Counted from the first letter of the stretch, positions 44,085 through 55,970 are shown. The stretch is 64,000 bases of DNA from Proteles cristata cristata (GCA_017311185.1 JAESUZ010000966.1:1-64000), one strand, 5' to 3'. The notes: generated by a model not told the origin, from the sequence alone. Numbers and translations are program-made.

Positions 44085-44879
44085 AAAAGCAACAAAAATC
44101 TCCATGCAAAGGCAGCCATGACTGCTAATGTTGCTAAGTGTTGCCCTTCCCAGGACTGTATACCTAATGAATGAAATTCTCAAAAGCAGCCATAACCCAA
44201 ACACCCAAGTCAAGACTGACAACTGACAACAATGTAGGCATCAAACAAACCATAGTGGAGAGGTTTGGGGAGCAGGAAGTTTTCCTTCATGGTTTCTCTT
44301 AGCTCCTGTTATGCATAAAGTCACTACTGATTAGCAATAATTTTACAGATGCTAGTTTAAAGACATCAATTTTTCTCTCATTATTATCTCTTGGGGACTC
44401 TATGGATCACATAACTAACATCTTCTTCAGAAGGACTGTGGATCGCTCTCTGGACATCTCAGAAGGAGTTTCTCCATTGTGTTTCCTGAAGAGGCCATCT
44501 GCTACTGAGAAGGCATTTCTAACTAGATTTATGGCTCTGGAATGTGGGGTTGATCCATCCAGCTGATTACAATTTTATATTATGCAAGATTGGATGCCTT
44601 TAGGGCCCAGTTGGCCCAGGAATTTCTAATTGGCATCTACTGAGAATGATACTCCATTACCTGCTGGAGCACATGTATATGAATAACCTTCATGCATTGA
44701 CATAAACTGGGAATCAAGGACAGGCTGTGACATTTGAATACATTAAAAAACATGCAGTACTTTAGATTTTGTTCAGAGACCATACCAAAGACTCAGAAGT
44801 TCAGAAGCACAAATCCACTTTTATTCAACATGGAAGCATTGCAGTGAAACATTCCAACAACCTAAAGAAACACAAATTT
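44085..44879. other. no recognised feature
   Basis: Unique-looking intergenic DNA. No exon-like frame. Confidence 0.45.
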
Positions 44880-45090
44880 GGGGCATCTGGGTAGCTCAGT
44901 TGATTAAGCATCTGACTCTTGATTTCAGCTCAGGTCATGATCTCACAATTCGTGGGATCAAGCCCCGTCTCGGGCTCTGCACCAACAGCATGAAGGCTGC
45001 TTGGGATCCTCCCTGCCTCACTCTTTGCCCCTTCCCTGCTCATACTCTGCCTCTCTCCTTCTCTCTCTCAAAATAAATAAGCATTTAAAA
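44880..45090 (+). mobile_element. CAN SINE
   Basis: GGGGCATCTGGGTAGCTCAG, GGTCATGATCTCACAATTCG, GGGATCAAGCCCCG, CTGCTTGGGATCCTCCC, TC run, CAAAATAAATAAGCATTTAA tail. Confidence 0.94.
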
Positions 45091-45460
45091 ATATATTATA
45101 TAAATAAGCTATATTATTATGAAACAAATTCTACTTCTATATGTTCTTTATATAAACATCACAAAATTTCTGTTATGTTTCAATTTTGAAAAAAAAATGA
45201 GCATCACATTATGGAAAAGCCTATTACCAAGACATAACATACACCCAAACAGTATTTTGGGGAGCACAACCTCTGTTCAAAGGTGTGTGTTCTCTAGCTG
45301 GCAAAAGTGGATTTATTAAGCACTTAAGTACATGAAGAAGTAAAAGTCTGGGCACTTAGCCAAGAGCTATTTATAAATTACTTTTGAAGACATAACATAT
45401 AGAATAAAATTATATGAGAAAAAGCACTCACCATAACAGATAGTGTGACATTTGGCAAGA
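45091..45460. other. no recognised feature
   Basis: AT-rich sequence between a SINE and the reverse L1. No feature seen. Confidence 0.4.
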
Positions 45461-45679
45461 CTCAGCTGTATATTTATTATTACGTTTCATGTATCTATGA
45501 GTCTGTTTCTGTTTTGTTCATTTGTTTAGATTTTCAGATTCCACATATTAAGTAAAATCATACCATATTTGTACTTCTCTGACTTACTTCACTTAACATA
45601 ATACAGTCTAGGTTTATCTGTGCTGTCACCAATGGCCAGATTACATTATTCTTTATAGCTGAGCAATATTCCATTGTGT

Positions 45680-45686
<7 letters not shown>

Positions 45687-45732
<46 letters not shown>

Positions 45733-45772
45733 CCTACACACACACACACACACACACACATACACACACACA
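45687..45772. repeat. (TA)n / (CA)n compound microsatellite in L1
   Basis: (TA)n at about 45687-45732 followed by (CA)n at about 45735-45772, at the ORF2 site that reads GTGTATACA(TA)n next to CCATTGTG. The protein-like frames here are low-complexity artefacts. Confidence 0.95.
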
Positions 45773-46590
45773 CCTTCTTCATCCATGTACCTATCGATGG
45801 GACGCTAACATTATTTTCATATATTGACTATTATAAATTATTCTGCAACAAACATAGGGATACATATATCTTTTTTAATTAGTATTTGCATTTTCTTGAG
45901 ATAAATACCCAAAACTTATTCAATGGATATGTTCTCTTTTGAATTTTCTAAGGAACCTCCATACAGTTTCCCACAGTAGTTGCACAAGTTTACATTCCCA
46001 ATAACAGTGTATAAAGCTTCTCTTTACTCCACATATCCTCACCAACACTTGTTATTTCTTGTCTTTTTGATACTAGCCATTCTAACAGGTGTAAGGTGAT
46101 ATCTCATTGTGATTTTAATGTGCATTATCCTGATGACTGGTTGAGTATCATTCCATATGTCTGCTGTCCATCTGTAGATCTTCTTTAAAAAATGTCTATT
46201 CAAGGCCTTTACCCACTTTCTAACTGAGTTGTTGTTTCTTTGAATATTAAGTTCTATAAGTTTTTATATGTTTTGTATACTAATCTTTTATCAGATCATT
46301 TGCAAATAACTACTCCCATTGACTAGGCTGCCTTTCCATTTTCTAGATGATTTCCTTCACTGTGCAAAACCTTTTTAGTTTGATGTAACCCCATTTGCTT
46401 ATATTAGCTTTTGTTGCCCTTGCCTATGGAAACTGGTCTAAGAAATTATTGCTAAGATCAATATAATAAGTTTGCCATCTATGTTCTGTTCTAGGTGTTT
46501 TTTCATTTCAGGTCATACATTCAAGACTATAATCCATGTAGGATTTATGGTATAGTTTCAGATCTTACACTCAAGACTTTAATCAATTTT

Positions 46591-46819
46591 GAATTTTTTT
46601 AATGTTTATTTTTGAAATTTTTATTGTTTATTTTTGAGAGAGAGAGAGAGAGAGCAAGCAGAGGAGGGGCAGAGAGATTGGAAGACACAGAATCTGAGGC
46701 AGGCTTCAGGCTCCGAGCTGTCAGCACAGAGCCCAACCTAGGGCTCAAACCCACAAACCAGGCAATCATGACATGAGTCGATGCCAGACGCTCAACCGAC
46801 TGAGCCACCCAGGCGGCCA
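46591..46819 (-). mobile_element. CAN SINE, reverse, in L1
   Basis: TTTAATGTTTATTTTTGAAA and a partly duplicated TTATTGTTTATTTTTGAGAG tail region, (GA)n, GGCTCCGAGCTGTCAGCACA, GACTGAGCCACCCAGGCGGC. The 20-bp target-site duplication (46571-46590, 46820-46839; TCAAGACTTT / TCAAAACTTT) has one mismatch. Confidence 0.96.
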
Positions 46820-47355
46820 TCAAAACTTTAATCAATTTTCATTTTATTTTTGTATAGAAAATGTTCTATTTTCATTCTTTTGCATGTAGCAGTCTACTTT
46901 TCACAACACTATTTACTAAGAAGTCTCTTTCCTCATTGTATATTCTTGCCTCTTTGTCATAAATTAATTGACCACATATATGCATGAATTTATTTCTAGA
47001 CTTCTTATTCTATTCCATTCACTTATGTATCTATTTTCTAGCCATCACCATACCTTTTTGATTAATATGGCTTTATAGTATAATTTGAAATCAAGGAAAA
47101 TGATACCTCCAAGCTTTGTTCTTCTTTCTCAAGATAGCTTTGACTATTCAGGGTCTTCTGTGTTTCTACACAAATCGTAACTTCATACAACTTCATTGTA
47201 GTTCTATGAAAAATGTCATTGGTATTTTGATGGGAATTGTATTTAAACTATAGATTGCTCTGTGCAGTATGGACATTTTTACAATAAATATTAATTCTGC
47301 CAATCCATGAACACAAAATATTTTTCCATTTATTTGTGTTGTCTCCAATATTTTT

Positions 47356-47571
47356 TTTAATGTTTTTTTTTTTTAATTTATTTCTAGGAGAGATAGAGAG
47401 AGACAGTGTGAGCAGGGGAGGGTCAGAGAGAGAGGGAGTCACAGACTGAAACAGGCTCCAGGCTCTGAGCTGGCAGTCAGCACAAGAGCCACTGGCTCGA
47501 ACCCACCAACCGTGAGATCATGACCCAAGCGAAAGTCGGACGCTTAACCAACTAAGCCACCCAGGCGCCCC
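47356..47571 (-). mobile_element. young CAN SINE, reverse, in L1
   Basis: Same subtype as 20036-20259 and 35091-35325: GGGAGTCACAGACTGAAACA, GGCTCTGAGCTGGCAGTCAG, AAGCCACCCAGGCGCCCC. A perfect 18-bp target-site duplication, GTTGTCTCCAATATTTTT, lies at 47338-47355 and 47572-47589. Confidence 0.97.
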
Positions 47572-48137
47572 GTTGTCTCCAATATTTTTAATCAATCACT
47601 TCACCTCTTTCATTTAATTTATTCCTGGATATTTTATTCCTTTTGATGCAATTGTAAATGGTACTATTTTCTTAATTTCTCCTCCTGATAGCTTATTATT
47701 AGCATATAGAAATGTAATTGATTTCTGTGTGCTAATTTTGTATCCTGAGACTTTGCTGTATTCATTTGCTCTAATAGTTTTTGGTGGATTCTTTAGAGTT
47801 TTCTATAGATAGTATCATGTCATCTGCCATTCTTTCCGATTTAGATGCCTTTGATTTCTTTTTCATGCCTAATTATCATGGGTAGGACTTCCATAATATG
47901 TTGAATAAAAGTGAATGGGCATCCTTATTCCTGATCTTATAGGAAAAGTATTTGGTTTTCACCAGTGAGTATTATGTTAGCTGTGGGCCACACTGGCTCT
48001 TAATGGTGCCTTAAGTTTCCACCATTAGTAAAACATTAAGACAATGACTCTCATCTTATTTGAGGGCAACAGACATAGTGAAATCTTTATGAGGAAAAGG
48101 CACAATATAATCTGTTGGGAAAAAAATACATCTGGTA

Positions 48138-48230
48138 ATGATTAAGAGCATGACCTCTGAAATATGGCTGTCTGAGTTAATACCTGTGAATCTATGTCAC
48201 TTTCTAGCTGTATGGATTCAGTCTGTTCCA
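48138..48230 (+). mobile_element. MIR fragment
   Basis: TAAGAGCATGACCTCTGAAA, TATGGCTGTCTGAGTTAATA, CTTTCTAGCTGTATGGATTC match the MIR 5' half. Confidence 0.7.
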
Positions 48231-48632
48231 GGCAAGCTTCTAACCTCATCCATTCACAACACTGCCCTTGTCAAGGTCAAGTATGATCCATATGTTGCTA
48301 AACCAATGGTTTATTGTCAGTCCCCACCTTATTGACTATCTGTAGTATTTACCATGTATCTCTCCAACTTGAAATATATTCTTTACCTGGATTTCAGGGC
48401 AACACACTCTTGTGGTTTTCCTCATTCCTCACTGATTTCTCCTTCTTACTTTCCCAGTTGGCTCTCCTTCCTCTTCCCAATGTCTATAAGCTTAAGTGCC
48501 CCAGGACTCTCTTCTGAACTTTCTTCTCTTTCTATATATACTCATCTTTGCTTAACTCCTTCGGTCTCCTCACACTGAATCACTTATACCTCCTAAATTT
48601 ATAATTCTACCCAGCACACTCCTTCTGAACCC

Positions 48633-48637
48633 ATATA

Positions 48638-48689
<52 letters not shown>

Positions 48690-48698
48690 TATACACAC
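48633..48698. repeat. (TA)n microsatellite
   Basis: ATATAT run with two ATACAT interruptions, inside the L2 relic. The frames called across it are meaningless. Confidence 0.95.
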
Positions 48699-49115
48699 AA
48701 CCACTTCCATAATACCTCCCACTTGACTGCTTGATAGGCCTCTAAAATCTAACATATTCAAAACCAAACTGTGGCTCTTCCTTCTCAAACCTGTTCATCC
48801 CACCATCACTTCGATTTCAGGTGTTCGCAATTTCCAACCACTGAGGCCAAAAACTTTGGGATCATGTTTGACTCCTACTTTTCTTTCATATCCCAATTCC
48901 TTTAAGTAGCAAGTCCCACTAGTCTACTTTAATAATCTCTCCAAAATTCAACCTCTTCTCAAGACCTATACTATCACCACCCTGACCTAAGCCACCATAA
49001 TACCTTACAAGAACTATTTATGCTAGCCTCAACCTGAACTACCAGCTTTTGTCACTGACCCCTCATAGTCAGTTCTCAACAGAGCAGCCTGGGTTGCTAT
49101 TAAAATGGACAGATA

Positions 49116-49345
49116 GGGGCACCCGGGTAGCTCAATTGGTTAAGTGTCCAACTCTAGATGTTGGCTCAGGTCATGATCTCGTGGTTCGTAAAACTGAGCC
49201 CCACATAGGGTTTTGCGCTGACAGCGTTGATCCTGCTTAGGATTCTCTCTCTCTCTTTCTCTCTCCTCCCCACCCTCTACCTTTCCCCCGCTTGTGTGTG
49301 CTCTCTCTCTCCCTCTCCCAAAATAAATATATAAATTAAAAAAAA
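49116..49345 (+). mobile_element. CAN SINE in L2
   Basis: GGGGCACCCGGGTAGCTCAA, GGTCATGATCTCGTGGTTCG, GCTTAGGATTCTCTC, long TC body, AAAATAAATATATAAATTAA tail. The imperfect duplication AAAATGGACAGAT / AAAATGTACACCAGAT surrounds it. Confidence 0.93.
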
Positions 49346-49929
49346 AATGTACACCAGATCTTATCCCTCATCAGCTTAAAACTCTCCTAGGATTTTCTCA
49401 TGCAGGCAATAGCTACAATCTTTACAATAGCCTACTAAAGGCCCTCTTATCTTACTGCTATCCCTCTAAACTTATCTCCAACTGCTCTCCATCTAACTCC
49501 CTCCATGCTAACTATAGTGACCCCCTTGTTCTACCTTGAATAAACTAAGCAATATTCCACCTCATCTTCTTTGTACTTTTTGTTCACTCTACCTGGAAAA
49601 CTCTTACTCCACTTATCTACATATTTCCTTCCCTTGACTACTGCAGGCTGTGCTCAAATATAATTATCAATGAGGCCTAGACTACTCCAATTTAATACCA
49701 TAACCACACCCTCCAACCCAGGCTTTGATATGCCTTCCCTCAATTATTTTCTTCCAACATACAGTAAATTTGATTTTTCAGTTTACTGTCTATCTCCAGA
49801 TGTATACATTAGAATATAAGCTAAATTAGGACATGAACTATCATTTGCTTTGTTCACTATCAAATCCAAAGTATCTAGAATTGCTCTTGGAAGTTAGAAA
49901 GTGCACAGGGCATATTTGGTGAATGAGTC

Positions 49930-50098
49930 AATAGTCTTAGGTAAGTTATATAAACTATGTCATAGTGCTCATCTGTAAAATGAGGAGATCACTGCTACCT
50001 ACCTCATCAAATTGCAGTAAAGACTAAATTAATGAATACATGTAAGACACTGCAAAGTAACTAAACACAATAAGCACTCAGTATTTGAAGTTATTATT
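49930..50098 (+). mobile_element. MIR
   Basis: CTTAGGTAAGTTATATAAAC, CATCTGTAAAATGAGGAGAT, CACTGCTACCTACCTCATCA, ATGAATACATGTAAGACACT, AACACAATAAGCACTCAGTA. Well ordered. Confidence 0.8.
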
Positions 50099-51299
50099 AC
50101 TCCTATTCACTAAGAGGATATGAGTAAGTATAGGAAAGGAGGAAGGAAAGACATGGGCCAGGAACTTTGAAATCCAGGCCACTGGTATCCAGTGACTGGA
50201 GTGGGGTAGGATGGGGAGGAAACACAGTGCAAGAAAGTCCTCATTGGAAACTTTGGAAAATTTATGGTATTCGCGCAAAACAAGTACATTTGATAGAGGA
50301 TATGGTACAATCTGCCTTAAGCTGGGCCTCAGTGTGTCCATGGGCCCACTTTTCCTTTCGGCTACTAGCAGCAAAAAGTTCCTGATTAAGTAACCCTGAT
50401 TGTTTCTATGGCTTATATGATGCTTATATGATGACCCAGAAAACAAGAAAAGAGTTTATTCTAGCTCTCTATAAACTACAAAGGAAATGCAACATGGTAA
50501 TTCACAAAGAGAGATGGGGGGAATTTCTATAAGGAAACGAGTCATAATTTTCAAATAGCAAAAAGTTACTAGAGGCCAGGAGTAGCAAAACTGTAAGAAT
50601 TTAGAAACATGTGAGTGATAGCCTTTTTGAAGTGTTCTGCCTTCCTTAAGGTCAGAGTTTAAGTAAAGTCTCAAATTACGCTTTGCAGATTTTGATAGTG
50701 CTCATTTAGAGTTTGGATATTTTCTTCCTGTCTTATTATGCTGGGAAAGGGGCCATGGGCAGTTCTCTTTCAGCACCTGAAAACATTTCTATAAAAAATT
50801 CATCAACCATTAATTTGTTTCGATGACACATTTAGATTTTCAATTCCAAGGCTGCACCTGCTGCCGTAGTGTAAAGAAAACACTTTCAGGTGATTTTACT
50901 CTGCCTGCTAAAGGGCAAACATGACCTCAGCTAACCACCGAGACACTTCATCACAATTTTAAAAGGAGTATTTAGAAAGAATACACAGTTGGTAAATACA
51001 TTTGGGTATCAGCAAAGTCCCCCCTGAGGGGAGAGGAAATGGGTCCCCACGTAAGCAACCATGAACACTAGCTACTGAGGTTGAAGGAAAACTGGAATTG
51101 ACAGTGGAGGAGGGAAAGTACCAGTTGCAGCCCTGAGATCATCTTCAGTCATGGGAGCTGTGTTTTTACCAATAACCTTCCCTTTCTAAGTTCCCTCCAG
51201 GAAGAGAGGGCTATAGAATCCTGAAAAAAAAAATGCAACCAAAACATATTTGAAGAATTGGAAGTATGCGAAGGAGTAGACACTGTGATACACTCCAAT
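50099..51299. other. 1.2 kb without gene; repeat-free
   Basis: No recognisable transposon. 50690-50960 is complex, with paired E-box-like words (CACCTG at 50856-50861, CAGGTG at 50888-50893), and is the most enhancer-like stretch in the window by eye. The 122-codon reverse frame at 50078-50446 has no recognised motif. Confidence 0.4.
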
Positions 51300-51692
51300 G
51301 AAATACCTAATGTTTCTCTTGCCGAAGCAGCTTTGCATAAAGCTATTAGCCCCTTCAGAGATTACCTCAACTGTAGAGAGCCATACTGTCCACAGTCAGG
51401 ATCCTTCTTAGGGCATCCTACAGCCAATAACTGATGGACGAAAGGGTAATGACCTGGCCATTCTGGCCCAACTCCGGAAAATTCTAAAGGACCTTTTTTA
51501 GCTCCAGATTTCCCTGTGCAGTTAACTGAGGCTACTGTTGAACTATAGCTCAAATTCTCCCTCCGTCCATTCCGACTTCCTTCCTTTCCCTTCCATGAGT
51601 CTTGATGCAAAGGGTACTCCTAAATAAACAAACTATAGTCTAAATGCCGTATCAGAGTCTGCATTCAAGGGAACCAAGCCACAACAGCATAG
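51300..51692 (+). mobile_element. possible LTR 3' part
   Basis: CCTAAATAAACAAACTATAG, GTATCAGAGTCTGCATTCAA, GGGAACCAAGCCACAACA resembles the polyadenylation signal and end of an ancient LTR (AATAAAC...CAGAGTCTGCTTC...GGGAACCC...ACA). The left boundary is unclear. Non-coding. Confidence 0.35.
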
Positions 51693-51714
51693 GCAACACT
51701 ATAAGAAATGTCCA

Positions 51715-52440
51715 ATGCATTTTATTTCAGTAAACATTCATTCGATTCATATTCATAGAAGACATACTGTATATCAAGCACTTTTTAGGGATCAAGGATG
51801 CACCACTGAACAAGACAGACAAAGTTTCTGGTCTCAAGGAACCAAATTGATTTGGAGGTGCGGCTAATTTAGATTGCATGGTCACAGATGGGTTCAATAA
51901 GAAAGTGATATAAGAGATGGCCTGACATACACACATGTACAGTAAGAACATTCCAGGCAGAGGAAAGCACGAGTGCAAAGGTCTTACTGTGAAAATGAAC
52001 TAGGCATGTTCTGGAACCCAAAAGAAGGTCACTGCAGCTGGATAGGAGAGGAAAGTAGTAAAAGATGAAGGTGGAGAGGTGTCCAGGGGCCAAATTATGG
52101 TAAGGAGTTTCTGTTTCATTCTATGTATATTTGGAAGTTGTGAGTTTTTCAAGCAGGGCAGTGACATTATCAGATTTACTAGAACTCCAGCTACTGTGAA
52201 AAAAGATTGATTATAAAAAAGAATAAAAGTGGGAAAATCAACTGGAAAGCCACTGCAGAAGTCCAGTGTTAGGGAGAACGATGGCTTGGTCCAGGTGGCA
52301 AGAATAGGGGTGAAGAAAGGAACCTGGATTCCAGATATATTTTAGAGCTACAACCACCAAGCTTGCTGGATGAACCAGATATAAGGAATAAGGTAGAGAA
52401 GGTTTAGAGAAGATTCTGGAGCTCTGACTTGAGATGCTGA
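51715..52440 (-). mobile_element. L2/CR1-type LINE relic, reverse
   Basis: Reverse order: GGGATCAAGGATGCACCACT, GAACAAGACAGACAAAGTTT, AACATTCCAGGCAGAGGAAA, GCACGAGTGCAAAGGTCTTA, GGGGCCAAATTATGGTAAGG, GCAGGGCAGTGACATTATCA, CCACTGCAGAAGTCCAGTGT, GATGGCTTGGTCCAGGTGGC, TTCCAGATATATTTTAGAGC. About 700 bp, no open frame. Confidence 0.75.
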
Positions 52441-53785
52441 AGAATAGCTCATTTTTTTAACATCCACTTGGAACACATGTTGAGCACCTTCTATATATCA
52501 AACACGATGTTGAGTACAGAAGATGTCAAAGTGATGAATCATGTGTGGCCCCCAAATTCAGAGTTCAGAGACAAAATATAGGATACATCTATATGGTTAA
52601 TAAAGTGATGACAGCGTTTGGCAAAGGTCAAAGAAATACAATCTTTTATTGTTTTCTACTTGCCTCATGCATACTAATCTTGTTCCTCTAACACACAGTG
52701 CATTTGCAATGGAACCAGGCAACCGTTTGGTGCTAGAGAAATACATGTTGACTGCTGGTTAATCTAGCAACTCTCCCCAGGATATTTATGCATTCCCCAC
52801 TCTTTGAAGAAATGAAGTAATTAACTTTTTATACTTCCCATGAAATGGTTTTAGAATCTCAGTCCCAAATTTATGTTCTAAAAGTGGGAGAATGGATTGC
52901 TTTGCCTTAATGGACTGATGAGAGTCTATTCAGGAAAATAAAAAAATGACACTAGTTCGAACACTATACAATTGACCATGGCAGAGACTAGTTCTTCACC
53001 AATATTCTTTCTCTACCTCCTTCTTAGAAACATAACCTTTATTTTGTAGACAGTAACATGGTCATCACAGAAAAATTAATTATTTTCCATACTGCACTGC
53101 TGCAAGGTTTGGCCTCTTAACTAAGTTCTGTCCAACAGGATGAAAATAGAAATGTGCTCCAATGATTTCCTTTTTCCAGCTGGCTACAAAGTGTCCATGA
53201 ATGATGTCTACAACTGGAACAACTCTTTGGACTATGAGGTAGAAGTGGTAAGAATTCAGATGCAAAACACAGAAAGAGGCAATTTCCTGGTTGATCATAG
53301 AGCTGCCAGAATGCTTATCAAATCATGTAATTTACATAAGAAAAAATAAAAATTTTGTCACATTTAAGCCAATATTATTTTGGGTTTTCTGCATCTTGCA
53401 GCAAAACCCAAGCCCAATACAATGAACATGCACCAATTCAGTTAAAACAAATGAAGTGGTTTGGGTGTTAAAATAGCTTGAGACTGAGACTCAACAAAGG
53501 TCTACAGAACAAAAAGTAATTTGAAAATGAATATTCCTTTTAATATTTCCATTATAATCAGAATACCCATTTTTTCCCAGAAATCTTGAACATGCCAAAA
53601 GTTATCTCATCTGCTAATTCTTATTAAGGGAAAAAATAAAATTCCTATTGCCTCCTCAAAAGGCAGTAGAGTACATAGTTAAAAGAGTAAGTGACAGGAA
53701 CAGGACTAGAAGGAGCTACACTGATCTTCTCCCCAGAGAAATAACCGTAACTGGTAAAAATTAAGGATAACCACTTGATGCCTTT
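52441..53785. other. 1.3 kb without gene; old repeat traces
   Basis: 52470-52530 (TGAGCACCTTCTATATATCA) is an L2-like reverse end. 53090-53430 (GTTTGGCCTCTTAACTAAGT, TTTGGGTTTTCTGCATCTTG) looks like a decayed LTR or old LINE but is not assignable. 53590-53640 resembles 59765-59820. Confidence 0.4.
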
Positions 53786-53803
53786 AGAAACTGCCCTAAG
53801 ACC

Positions 53804-54671
53804 CAGAAGATATGAACAGACACTTCTCCAAAGAGGACATCCAGATGGCCAACAGACACATGAAACGATGCTCAGCATCCCTCCTCATCAGAGAAATACA
53901 AATCAAAACCACACTGAGATACCACCTCACGCCAGTCAGAGTGACTAAAATGAGCAAATCAGAGAATTCTAGATGCTGGCGAGGATGTGGAGAAACGGGC
54001 ACCCTCCTACACTGTTGGTGGGAATGTCAACTGGTGCAGCCCCTCTGGAAAACAGTGTGGAGGTTCCTCAAGAAACTAACAATAGAACTCCCCTATGACC
54101 CAGGAATAGCACTGCTAGGAATTTACCCAAGGGATACAGAAATGCTGAGGCATAGGAACACATGTACCCCAAATGTTCATAGCAGCACTCTCCACAATAG
54201 CTAAAACATGGAAAGAGCCTAAGTGTCCATCAACAGATGAATGGATCAAGAAGATGTGGTTTATCTATACCGTGGAATACTACATGGCAATGAGAAACAA
54301 TGAAATCTGGCCATGTGTAGCAACATGGATGGACCTTGAGGGTGTTATGCTGAACGAAGTATGTCAGGCAGAGAAGGACAAATACCATATATTTGCACAT
54401 ATAGGAGGATTAGGAGGAACTTAATGGAGGACCGTGGGGGTGAAGAAGGGGGGAAATAGTGGGGGAGAGGGAGGGAGGCAAACCATGAGAGACTTGAATG
54501 CTGAGAACAAACTGAGGACTGATGGGTGTGGGGGGGAGGGGGGTGATGGGCATGGAGGAGGGTACTAGTTGGGATGAGCGCTGGGAGTTATATGGAAACC
54601 AATTTGACAATAAACTATTTGTAAAAAAAAAAAGAAAGAAAGAAAGAAAAGAAAAGAAAAAAAGAAAAAAA
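53804..54671 (+). mobile_element. 5'-truncated young L1
   Basis: Starts in ORF2 at codons for [13 protein letters not shown]. The C-terminal cysteine-rich motif [18 protein letters not shown] is intact (residues from about 53970). One extra A near 54160-54170 (ACCCCAAATG) breaks the frame, after which the C-terminus reads to its stop at 54422-54424. G-rich 3' UTR, GACAATAAACTATTTGT, then a tail expanded to (AAAG)n. The 18-bp target-site duplication AGAAACTGCCCTAAGACC / AGAAATTGCCCTAAGACC lies at 53786-53803 and 54672-54689, with one mismatch. Confidence 0.96.
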
Positions 54672-54689
54672 AGAAATTGCCCTAAGACC

Positions 54690-55589
54690 ATTCAGTAAAA
54701 AGACAAACATGTACTCAACAAAATCTACTAAAACAGCAAGAGCCTGTGGCATTTGAGCCATGACCTACTCTCTCCCATCCCTCCCCCACACTCCACACAA
54801 TGGAAACTCCATTCCTAGTAAGTGCAGCAAAGAACACAGAGCTCCCTCTCCCTGAGCTTATAATCTAGAGCTACATTTCTCCATAAGAATTCCATTCATC
54901 CACAACTCCATGTTACAGAAGGATATTCTAGGTAAGGGCAGCTGAGAAGTCTGGGACTCCGTTCCTGCATTCAGCCCACACCCATAACTCTACCCCAGAC
55001 ATAGCAGGAGAGGTACACTTGGGCTTCAATCACTTTCAACCCAGCTTGCTCATAGAGCCATGCCAGGAGAGGCAAACCAGGATAATCAGAAACTAGCACT
55101 CTTACCAAGTGCTGAAATCATAAATCTGGAGTGTCATTTAAAGAGAAATGGAAAACTGTCCCATCCACAGCTCCAGAACGTTGGCACAGAAACTGTGATG
55201 GGGGGAGGGGGGTTGGTTAAGAGAGGACTACGTAACTCTCCCCAGGGGAGAGCTCTATTTGGAATAAACCACAGATATTTTCAGGCCTAAGGGTGCTATC
55301 AAAAACAAGGAATATTATTGCCCTAGGAAATGAATAGGTGGTTGGTAGCTCCACAAGAGCAATAACCTGAACCATACACCAGACAGTTTAAAGGAATATA
55401 CAAGGGAGAGAACTAAGAAGAGTCCTACTGGGGTCAGAATATGCTTTAAAAATGCCTCCAACATTATCTCTACAAATGGGCCCACATGTAACTGGATCAG
55501 ATGCAGCAATATATCCTGTAATTTATCCACATGCATATTTATCAAAAACTATACTGCAGGCAGCTGACATTAGTTGAAGATAACAGCTG
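54690..55589. other. no recognised gene or repeat
   Basis: Unique-looking; a G-run at 55200-55213. Could be a degraded upstream part of the next L1, but I see no diagnostic motif. Confidence 0.4.
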
Positions 55590-55728
55590 AATGTGAAACC
55601 AATAGAGGAAGGCAGTTTGTCAGAGATCAAAGCCTACAACCCACCAAAACATAGGATGCAGAGAAAGCACTGCTAAGAGGAAAATTTACAGCTGTAAATG
55701 CTTACATTTAAAAGAAAAAGTAAATTAC

Positions 55729-55970
55729 GGACCACCTGGTGGCTCAATCGGTTAAGCATCTGACTCTTGATTTCAGCTCAGCTCATGATCTCAGGGTTCC
55801 TGGGATCAACCCCCCACATCAGGCTCCACGCTGACAGTGCAGAGCTACTTGAGATTCTCCATCTCTCTCTTTCTCTGCCCCTCCCCCACTCGTTTATTCT
55901 TTCTTCCTCTCTCCCTCTCACTTTTTCCCTTTCCACTCATGTTCCCTATCTCAAAATAATTTTTTTAAAA
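55729..55970 (+). mobile_element. CAN SINE in old L1
   Basis: GGACCACCTGGTGGCTCAAT, GCTCATGATCTCAGGGTTCC, TC-rich long body (TTCCTCTCTCCCTCTCAC), tail TCAAAATAATTTTTTTAAAA. Confidence 0.9.

Larger units (their letters stand above)
45465..47992 (-). mobile_element. L1, reverse, 5' truncated (ORF2 to 3' UTR)
   Basis: About 2.1 kb of L1 once insertions are removed. Marks in reverse order: 3' UTR TGTTTCTGTTTTGTTCATTT, TTCACTTAACATAATACAGT, CCATTGTGTATACATACATA, TCCATACAGTTTCCCACAGT, ACTAGCCATTCTAACAGGTG, TTAACTGTGCAAAACCTTTT-like motif at 46360-46380, GTAGCAGTCTACTTTTCACA, TTTTTGATTAATATGGCTTT, TGTATCCTGAGACTTTGCTG, and the truncated end near ATTATGTTAGCTGTGGGCCA. Frames are broken throughout. 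It hosts two SINEs and a large microsatellite. Confidence 0.9.
48390..49925 (+). mobile_element. long L2 relic (ORF2 to 3' end), forward
   Basis: The CR1-clade L2 order holds for about 1.3 kb excluding insertions: AACATATTCAAAACCAAACT, GGCCAAAAACTTTGGGATCA, TGTTTGACTCCTACTTTTCT, ACCCTGACCTAAGCCACCAT, GTCAGTTCTCAACAGAGCAG, ACCAGATCTTATCCCTCATC, TGTACTTTTTGTTCACTCTA, CCTGGAAAACTCTTACTCCA, and the 3' end TAGAATATAAGCTAAATTAG. The reading frame is destroyed. Interrupted by a (TA)n run and a SINE. Confidence 0.8.

Noticed and set aside
45558..45882. Y/I/T/H-rich frames on both strands
   Set aside because: Translation of (TA)n and (CA)n microsatellite.
53812..54424. Two adjoining open frames as a gene
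   Set aside because: They are one L1 ORF2 C-terminus broken by a single-base insertion.
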